Assembly (NCBI GenBank): GCA_964650885.1
Contig: CAZYXG010000056.1
Span: 1-11,847 of the forward strand
Length of the DNA stretch: 11,847 nucleotides
Direction of reading: 5' to 3'
Source of the DNA: JAPLFM01 sp964650885
GTDB taxonomy: Bacteria; Bacteroidota; Ignavibacteria; Kapaibacteriales; UBA2268
The notes beneath the pieces are model-generated. The model did not search any database, was not told the DNA's origin, and saw only the letters and a program-made list of their open reading frames with translations. Numbering within the stretch: position 1 is the stretch's first letter; each line of letters begins with the position of its first letter. Both the position numbers and the translations under genes were made by a program. Positions 6,945-11,847 of this stretch are shown piece after piece.

Positions 6945-8883
6945 TATTTCAATCAAATATATATCTTTATTGTTTCTTGCCGTTTCAATAATATCTTGCT
7001 CCAACAAGCCAACTAAAGAAGTTACGTTTGATGGAAGAAGCGTTATTAAAAAAGGCGAAACTGCAACTCTAAAATGGAACTATAAGAATGCCGACCGAGT
7101 GAAAGTGGCTGGCTTTAATGTTTCATTCAGTCCAATTGATTCTGTTACTGTTGCTCCAAATGAAACTCGAACTTACTCAATAACTGCATCGAACAATGAG
7201 GAATCCCAAAAAGATGAATGGATTGTGGAAGTAGTTAAAGATGATGCACAAAAGAAAAAAGCTTTGAAAAAGCTAAATGTAACAGATAGAATCACAGATT
7301 ATACTCCTGAAACTATTATTGATTCTACTTTTATAGTTAAAGATGAACATGAAGTGAATACTAATGTCGCTTTGAGCAATTCTACAAATTTGGATTTGAA
7401 AGAATCTAATTTAGAAACTCAACTGTTGCGAGGTATTTCATCGAATAACACAGCAAATTCAATTAATCTAAAGATTAATAAAATCACTAAAACAGTAGAT
7501 GGCTATAAGCTAAACCTATTGCTATTAGATAATTACGGAAATTTCATCAATAATGTAAACTTCAGCAGAACTAATATATATTATTCAAATATATCTGGTC
7601 CATCGGATTACAAATTGAATTTACCAGAATTAATTAAATCAAATCAGAACACTAATTATACTTTTATTGCAGAGAATTCTTATTCAGATTCAATTTCCCA
7701 AATTGATAGGTCAATTATTAATGAACAAATAGTACCATTATTAAATTCCGATGATAATTTTAGTTACTATGAATTTAATCAAAGCTATGTAGGTTTAGTT
7801 GACAAAAAAGCTAAGCATCAAGTTAATTCCGACGAAATTGAACATGCTTTTTTACCTAAATCTCAATTGACAGCTCTTTACCAAAATGCTTTTGAATGTG
7901 CAAATTTAATAAAAAAAGGAAAAGGAAATAAAAACTTAATCATTATAAACTATGGTTTCGATAATGCTTCATTGGTGCATACTCCAAAGGACTTAGTTCA
8001 GATTTGCCAAAAAAATGAAATTAAAGTTTATTTCATTTCAATTGGAAACGATATTGATTCCTATACTGAAAGAGAGGTTTGCAGCCAAACAGGTGGGAAA
8101 TTCTATAATATTGATTCGAAAGAACAAATTGGCGATGCAATTAGAGAAGTTATATTTATTAACCAAATGTATTATCAGTTATTTATAAGCGATGACAATT
8201 TATTAGGCTATTCAAATCCTGATTATAAAATCAAACTAAATATGACTGCAAATGGACTTAGTTTAAGTGAAAATTTCAAATTGCCAATATTGAGTAAATT
8301 GCCAAACCCAGGTGAAAAAATCATTGCCTTATTCGATTTGAACTCAGATGTATTATCTCCAAAATTTGAAATGAATATTGATAATATGACAAAAATATTC
8401 AATGAAAATCCTGAAATACCTATCCTTTTGAAAGGTCATACTGGATTTGAAGGAGATTTGCAAAACAATATAGAACTATCGCAAAAAAGAGCTACAAAAG
8501 TAAAAGAAAAATTAATTTCTTTGGGTGTAAAATCCGAAATTATAGAGCCAAAAGGTTATGCCGATACTAAACCATTATTCCCAATGGAAACTAAAGATTG
8601 GCAAAAACATTTAAATAAGAGAGTTAGTTTTAAGTTTTTAAATACAGAAACTAAACCATTTGAAATAGTAGCAGAATCAGCTTATTCTGAAGCAATTGCT
8701 TTGAAAAAAGTTGAAGAATGGGAAATCAGGGGCTTTAATGCTTACTACCAAAGATTTACTCAAAATGGAATACCAGGCTATCTAATAAAAATATGGGGAT
8801 TCCCAACTAAGTTAGAAGCTATGAAAACTGCTCAAAAAATAAAAGATAAATTCAAAATTGAAACTGAAGTTGATTTTGAATAA
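6937..8883 (+). CDS. Lipoprotein with Ig-like, VWA-like, OmpA and SPOR-like domains
   Basis: The 648-residue protein starts with GTG at 6937, overlapping the ClpB-like gene by 8 bp with no Shine-Dalgarno site, so translation is probably coupled. A lipoprotein signal peptide ends in the lipobox IISC (Cys21). Residues about 28-100 resemble a bacterial Ig-like domain (GETATLKWNYKNADRV, APNETRTYSITASN). Residues about 185-410 look like a von Willebrand A fold with a degenerate metal site: ENSYS at 246-250 for DxSxS, Thr312, and NYGFDN at 338-343 for TDGxDN. Residues about 462-570 are an OmpA C-terminal domain (LLKGHTGFEG, IELSQKRATKVKEKL, NKRVSF). Residues about 580-648 resemble a SPOR domain (YSEAIALKKVEEWEIRGF, GYLIKIWGFPTKLEA). 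OmpA and SPOR domains both bind peptidoglycan, so it probably sits in the periplasm anchored to a membrane and the cell wall. The SPOR and VWA calls are by eye. Confidence 0.8.
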   Translation: MLNISIKYISLLFLAVSIISCSNKPTKEVTFDGRSVIKKGETATLKWNYKNADRVKVAGFNVSFSPIDSVTVAPNETRTYSITASNNEESQKDEWIVEVVKDDAQKKKALKKLNVTDRITDYTPETIIDSTFIVKDEHEVNTNVALSNSTNLDLKESNLETQLLRGISSNNTANSINLKINKITKTVDGYKLNLLLLDNYGNFINNVNFSRTNIYYSNISGPSDYKLNLPELIKSNQNTNYTFIAENSYSDSISQIDRSIINEQIVPLLNSDDNFSYYEFNQSYVGLVDKKAKHQVNSDEIEHAFLPKSQLTALYQNAFECANLIKKGKGNKNLIIINYGFDNASLVHTPKDLVQICQKNEIKVYFISIGNDIDSYTEREVCSQTGGKFYNIDSKEQIGDAIREVIFINQMYYQLFISDDNLLGYSNPDYKIKLNMTANGLSLSENFKLPILSKLPNPGEKIIALFDLNSDVLSPKFEMNIDNMTKIFNENPEIPILLKGHTGFEGDLQNNIELSQKRATKVKEKLISLGVKSEIIEPKGYADTKPLFPMETKDWQKHLNKRVSFKFLNTETKPFEIVAESAYSEAIALKKVEEWEIRGFNAYYQRFTQNGIPGYLIKIWGFPTKLEAMKTAQKIKDKFKIETEVDFE

Positions 8884-8902
8884 AAATTGAATTCAACTAT
8901 TC

Positions 8903-9028
8903 TCATAGCCTATCCTGCTCCCTTACAATTGAAGTATCATCAATTTTTAGCTTACCAAATAATTCATTCAACGGAATCTGTGGAATAATTTGTATTCCAT
9001 ATTCTGATTTTATAAATCTACTTGTTAT
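8903..9028 (-). pseudogene. Start-less coding-like fragment, possible gene remnant
   Basis: The minus strand is open for 41 codons between stops, without an ATG, and reads like the tail of a real protein: IIPQIPLNELFGKLKIDD then TSIVREQDRL and TGA. Its stop overlaps an ATG as ATGA (8903-8906), the arrangement common between paired genes, but the frame after that ATG runs antisense into the lipoprotein gene and stops after 24 codons. It may be the remnant of an antitoxin-like or other small gene whose partner was lost. The family is not identified. Confidence 0.2.
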
Positions 9029-9115
9029 TCAGATGTAACACTTACATTAGCGGCAGACCAATATTGGTCTTTAGAGTGTTGTGACCCAAATGTAGTTGAT
9101 CTATTAGAATCTCAA

Positions 9116-9379
9116 ATGACAGACAAAGTAATTAACGGGATTACTAGAAGAACATTTCATACTCATTACAAAATGGCTTGTGGAGAAAAATGTTGTTATA
9201 GAGAATTTATTTTCCATAGATATTGGGCGGTAAACTCTCAAACTTGGAAAACAGAGGTAATTGATGTAATTACTGGTGATGATGGTTGTGTAAAAGACCC
9301 ATTAGTTAATCTCGGGAAACATTGTGATCCGCCTTATGATGACATCCCTTGTGTCGGTGGTGATTGCAGTAAACCTTAA
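9116..9379 (+). CDS. Small Cys-rich protein, probably 5'-truncated
   Basis: The ORF encodes 87 residues with seven cysteines, including GEKCCYREF near 23-31 and a C-terminal CVGGDCSKP. No family is recognised; Cys-rich small secreted proteins of this look occur in the T9SS-bearing phyla, but that link is an impression. The same frame stays open upstream to 9008 and those extra 36 codons are also protein-like and Cys-containing (TCYSDVTL, YWSLECCDPN), yet they contain no ATG, GTG or TTG start. The ATG at 9116 has no Shine-Dalgarno site before it. This suggests the original N-terminus, perhaps a signal peptide, has been lost by deletion or frameshift near 9005. A strong terminator follows, so it was once, or still is, the last gene of a plus-strand unit. 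Confidence 0.45.
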   Translation: MTDKVINGITRRTFHTHYKMACGEKCCYREFIFHRYWAVNSQTWKTEVIDVITGDDGCVKDPLVNLGKHCDPPYDDIPCVGGDCSKP

Positions 9380-9406
9380 TATTTTTTAGAAAATTATTTA
9401 ATATCC

Positions 9407-9441
9407 AAACAGCCAATTCAAAAAGTTGGCTGTTTGTTTTT
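9407..9441 (+). terminator. Intrinsic terminator
   Basis: AAACAGCCAA at 9407-9416 and TTGGCTGTTT at 9426-9435 form a perfect 10-bp stem with a 9-base loop, followed by GTTTTTAT. The T-tract lies on the plus strand, so it ends plus-strand transcription after the Cys-rich ORF. It also sits just beyond the trxB 3' end, but the minus-strand side lacks a T-tract. Confidence 0.85.
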
Positions 9442-9459
9442 ATAGACTTATTTAATCTT

Positions 9460-10404
9460 TCAATGATTCTCAGCTAACCATCTTTCTGAATCAATTGCTG
9501 CAGCACAGCCCGAACCAGCAGCAGTAACTGCCTGACGATAAACTGAATCTTGAGCATCGCCACAAGCAAAAACACCTTCAACATTTGTGTAGGTTGATTT
9601 GCCAATAGTTTCTATATAACCTACTTCATTCATATCAATAATTCCTTTAAAAATATCTGTATTTGGTTTGTGTCCAATTGCTATAAATACTCCGCCAGCT
9701 GTATGATGTGTGGACTCACCAGTTTTAGTATCTTTTAGAACTATTCCAGTTAGTTTATTTATTCCTGTTGGGTTAATCTCGCCAACATATTCTTCCACTT
9801 CTGCATTCGTAATAATTGTTACTTTAGGATTGCTTTTTACTCTTTCTAACATAATTTTTGAAGCACGGAAATTATCAGTTCTATTAACGACTGTAACTGA
9901 TTCAGCAAATCTTGTTAAATAATGTGCTTCTTCCATTGCAGTATCGCCACCACCAATAACAAATAACTTTTCTCCTCTGAAAAAGAATCCATCGCAAGTG
10001 GCACAGGCAGATATACCGCCACCCCAAAAGGTATCTTCTCCTTTAGATCCAAGCAATTTTGCAGTAGCACCTGTTGAAATTATTACAGCATCAGAAGTAT
10101 ATTCCTTATTTGCAGACCACATTTTAAAAGGACGTTGAGAAAAATCAACTTTATCTATTGTTTCATAAATTGATTTCGTTCCAAATCTTTGAGCTTGTTT
10201 GCGGAATATATCCATCATCTCTGGGCCTTGAATCCCTAACTCATATCCAGGATAATTTTCAACTTCTGTTGTGATTGTGAGTTGTCCACCAGGTTGCATA
10301 CCTTCAAAAACAACTACGTCCAAAATTGCTCTACTTGCATATAAAGCAGCGGTGAAACCAGCAGGTCCAGATCCAATTATAATTACTTGATGATGTTCTG
10401 ACAT
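9460..10404 (-). CDS. trxB: Thioredoxin-disulfide reductase
   Basis: The 314-residue flavoenzyme has the normal TrxB length and domain order: FAD-binding GSGPAGFTAALYASRA at 11-26, redox-active CATC at 134-137 within ISACATCDGFF, NADPH-binding GGGDTAMEEA at 151-160, and the second FAD motif GVFACGDAQD at 277-286. It passes electrons from NADPH to thioredoxin in the cytoplasm. In the usual HRRDxFRA motif that grips the NADPH 2'-phosphate the sequence is NRTDNFRA (174-181), so one arginine of the pair is threonine; the first and last arginines remain. The start ATG has TAGGAAAA a few bases upstream as a ribosome binding site. It lies 53 bp after queG on the same strand, probably in one transcript. 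Confidence 0.95.
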   Translation of the reverse strand: MSEHHQVIIIGSGPAGFTAALYASRAILDVVVFEGMQPGGQLTITTEVENYPGYELGIQGPEMMDIFRKQAQRFGTKSIYETIDKVDFSQRPFKMWSANKEYTSDAVIISTGATAKLLGSKGEDTFWGGGISACATCDGFFFRGEKLFVIGGGDTAMEEAHYLTRFAESVTVVNRTDNFRASKIMLERVKSNPKVTIITNAEVEEYVGEINPTGINKLTGIVLKDTKTGESTHHTAGGVFIAIGHKPNTDIFKGIIDMNEVGYIETIGKSTYTNVEGVFACGDAQDSVYRQAVTAAGSGCAAAIDSERWLAENH

Positions 10405-10457
10405 TAATTTTCCTATTTTTATTTTTTAGTTTTGTTTATGACACTAATTTATCAAAT

Positions 10458-11387
10458 TTATTTTTTAGATTCAGTTATTGCTTTTAAATTTCTTTTAAGA
10501 CCCACTAATTTAGTTCTTTTCACAGGCGAAACTTCATATCTTTTATCGAATTCTTCTTTTGTCATTGAATTTATTGCCTCAATATCAATATAATTTTCAC
10601 CACTTCTGGGATAGAATAAATTCTCTAATGTTGGCTGTACTCTTGAATTATTCCAAGGGCAAACTTCTTGGCAAATGTCGCAACCGAATGCCCAATTATT
10701 CATATTTTTAGCAATTTCATTTGGAATTGAATCGGATTTAGACTCTATTGTCCAAAATGAAATACATTTATTTGCATCTACAATTGAATTCTTTTCAATA
10801 GCACCCGTTGGGCAAGCATCAATACATTTGGTGCAAGTGCCACAATAATCTTTGCCAAACGGACTATCTGCTTCTATTTCTAAATTTGAAATAATTGTGG
10901 CAATGAAGAAATAAGAGCCAAGTTTTCTATTAATCACTAAACTATTTTTGGCTCTCCAGCCAAGCCCAGCTTTAATTGCCCAATCTCTTTCAAAAATTGG
11001 GGCACTATCAGTAAATGAGCGAGAATCTGAATTTGAGTCAAGCTCTTTTAGAAATTTTTCTAATATCTTTAATTTCTTTTTAAGTACGTTATGGTAATCC
11101 TTTCCCCAAGCATATCTAGCAATTTTAGCTTTAGTTTCATCGGCAATTGGATTGATTTGAGTATTATAGCTGTGAGCCAGAACTATTATAGTTTTAGCAG
11201 ATGGCAACAATTTTCTAATGTCTAATCTTGCTTCCAGATTTCGTTCCATCCAATCCATATCTGCATTAAAGCCATTTGCAAGCCAAGACTTATAATTTAC
11301 AAGTTCGTTTTCCATAAGCTGATAGCTAGCAAAACCGCATTCGGTAAAACCCAATTCCTTAGCTTTATTTATAATCTGTTGCTTCAA
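10458..11387 (-). CDS. queG: Epoxyqueuosine reductase
   Basis: The 309-residue protein matches QueG, which reduces epoxyqueuosine to queuosine at tRNA position 34, using cobalamin and two [4Fe-4S] clusters. Seen: RYAWGKDYH at 91-99; TDSAPIFERDWA at 126-137 with Asp127 as the expected catalytic acid; GLGWRAKNSL at 141-150 (the family usually has GWxGKN); a ferredoxin-like CxxCxxCxxxCP at 182-193; and further cluster cysteines at 208, 236, 239 and 243 (CDICQEVCPWN). The length fits the short form without the HEAT-like C-terminal extension of the E. coli enzyme. The start is TTG at 11387, since no ATG is available before residue 24; a CTG three codons upstream is also possible. No Shine-Dalgarno site is evident. 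It heads the probable queG-trxB unit. Confidence 0.93.
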   Translation of the reverse strand: MKQQIINKAKELGFTECGFASYQLMENELVNYKSWLANGFNADMDWMERNLEARLDIRKLLPSAKTIIVLAHSYNTQINPIADETKAKIARYAWGKDYHNVLKKKLKILEKFLKELDSNSDSRSFTDSAPIFERDWAIKAGLGWRAKNSLVINRKLGSYFFIATIISNLEIEADSPFGKDYCGTCTKCIDACPTGAIEKNSIVDANKCISFWTIESKSDSIPNEIAKNMNNWAFGCDICQEVCPWNNSRVQPTLENLFYPRSGENYIDIEAINSMTKEEFDKRYEVSPVKRTKLVGLKRNLKAITESKK

Positions 11388-11418
11388 TTTTTGCAGTAAT
11401 AGTAAGAATATTTAATTG

Positions 11419-11426
11419 CAAAATTA
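11419..11426 (-). promoter_or_regulatory. Candidate -7 element for queG
   Basis: TAATTTTG on the minus strand matches TAnnTTTG and lies 31 bp before the TTG start of queG. No TTTG is found at the expected distance upstream, so only half of the promoter pattern is present. ACCTA-ATTA-TAGGT at 11445-11458 lies in the -33 region and could be an operator. Confidence 0.25.
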
Positions 11427-11474
11427 CGGAACAATTGAAAGCGTACCTAATTATAGGTGGGATTTTATAAAGAA

Positions 11475-11508
11475 ATAAAGTGCTTAGATAAAAACGATTG
11501 CACTTTAT
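11475..11508. repeat. 9-bp inverted repeat upstream of queG
   Basis: ATAAAGTGC at 11475-11483 and GCACTTTAT at 11500-11508 are perfect reverse complements around a 16-base loop. There is no T-tract after either side, so it is not an ordinary terminator. It could be a binding site or a leader hairpin. Confidence 0.4.
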
Positions 11509-11535
11509 GCAGTAATAATAAAAAATATATTTTTA

Positions 11536-11553
11536 TAGAGACGTGCAATTGCA
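11536..11553. repeat. Half of a larger palindrome
   Basis: TAGAGACGTGCAATTGCA contains the perfect 10-bp palindrome TGCAATTGCA at 11544-11553. If symmetric it would continue with CGTCTCTA, but the sequence instead runs into ATTCTTTTTTT. It looks like one arm of a dispersed palindromic repeat cut off on its right side. Confidence 0.3.
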
Positions 11554-11642
11554 ATTCTTTTTTTGGTCATACCGGAGACCTTTGGTAAAGATAACTGCAG
11601 CTAAAGGAAATGAGGTCATTGAGATTGTCGAAATGCTGCTTC

Positions 11643-11847
11643 GTTTGGCAGTTCTAAAACACCCTCCGTCAGCAAGCTGACACCTCCCTTTATAGGGAGG
11701 AATAAGTGTTTCTGATGGTTTGGCTGTGCTAAAACATCATCCGTCAGCAAGCTGACACCTCCCTTTATAGGGTGGAATAAATGTTTGTGATAGTTTGGCA
11801 GTTCTAAAACACCCTCCGTCAGCAAGCTGACACCTCCCTTTATAGGG
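11643..11847. repeat. 75-bp tandem repeat with two conserved palindromes, cut by the window end
   Basis: Three units start at 11643, 11718 and 11793 with an exact 75-bp period; the third is cut at the window end after 55 bp. Each has GTCAGC-AA-GCTGAC (11668-11681, 11743-11756, 11818-11831) followed by CCTCCC-TTTATA-GGGAGG or a variant (11683-11700 in the first unit, GGGTGG in the second). Units 1 and 2 differ at about 8 positions, almost all outside the palindromes, while unit 3 matches unit 1 over its visible length. Conserved hairpins with variable spacers indicate a structured intergenic repeat rather than a coding sequence. A degenerate copy is at 1411-1480. Confidence 0.85.

Larger units (their letters stand above)
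11388..11642. other. Gene-free stretch upstream of queG
   Basis: No coding region is supported here. The stretch holds the candidate queG promoter half, a 9-bp inverted repeat (11475-11508), a palindromic repeat remnant (11536-11553) and, from about 11560, sequence leading into the tandem repeat that reads like typical degenerate intergenic repeat material with stops in all plus frames. Confidence 0.5.

Noticed and set aside
11388..11642. preQ1 riboswitch upstream of queG
   Set aside because: No compact C-rich loop with an A-rich tail forming the preQ1 pseudoknot was seen; the inverted repeats there are longer and lack the required pattern.
11616..11825. 69-residue minus-strand ORF with a 25-residue internal repeat
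   Set aside because: It is the translation of the 75-bp tandem repeat, with a TTG start inside the third unit. Differences between units change amino acids (for example Glu-Gly to Asp-Asp, Glu-Leu to Ala-Gln) while the palindromes stay fixed, which fits a non-coding structured repeat.
11643..11847. CRISPR array
   Set aside because: The 75-bp units are directly adjacent and similar over their whole length, with no unrelated spacers and no cas genes nearby.

Overview
The window is AT-rich (about one-third G+C by eye) and comes from a bacterium of the Bacteroidota/Chlorobiota-Ignavibacteria-Kapabacteria group. The first gene ends in a type IX secretion (T9SS) type A sorting domain. Two upstream regions hold plausible Bacteroidota-type promoters (TTTG about 17-20 bp before TAnnTTTG), Shine-Dalgarno sequences are weak or absent, and several genes start with TTG or GTG. 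No rRNA, tRNA, CRISPR array, insertion sequence or phage gene was seen, and the genus cannot be named from this stretch.

Layout: (1) 75-1346, a secreted propeller-like T9SS cargo protein. (2) 1347-1674, a gene-free stretch with a degenerate palindromic repeat inside a 14-bp direct repeat. (3) 1675-4173, a small probable outer-membrane beta-barrel protein and, 21 bp on, a cytoplasmic GH57 alpha-glucan hydrolase. (4) On the minus strand, a TTG-started SAM methyltransferase (5430-4786) coupled by ATGA to RecX (4789-4157); the RecX end overlaps the GH57 end by 17 bp. (5) 5619-8883, a stand-alone C-terminal half of ClpB followed, with an 8-bp overlap, by a lipoprotein with Ig-like, von Willebrand A-like, OmpA and SPOR-like modules. 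(6) 8884-9379, a scar-like stretch with a start-less minus-strand fragment and a Cys-rich ORF that looks 5'-truncated, closed by a strong terminator. (7) On the minus strand, queG (11387-10458) then trxB (10404-9460). (8) 11388-11847, inverted repeats and a 75-bp tandem repeat that runs off the window.

Most genes are housekeeping: glycogen or alpha-glucan turnover (GH57), recombination control (RecX), tRNA queuosine synthesis (QueG) and thiol redox balance (TrxB). The unusual part is the divergently transcribed pair at 5619-8883. An AAA+ ClpB module lacking its first ATPase ring and substrate-entry domain, but with its ATPase motifs intact, is translationally coupled to an envelope lipoprotein with two putative peptidoglycan-binding modules. 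It may be an envelope-linked chaperone-like system or a decayed clpB next to an unrelated lipoprotein; the sequence alone does not decide.
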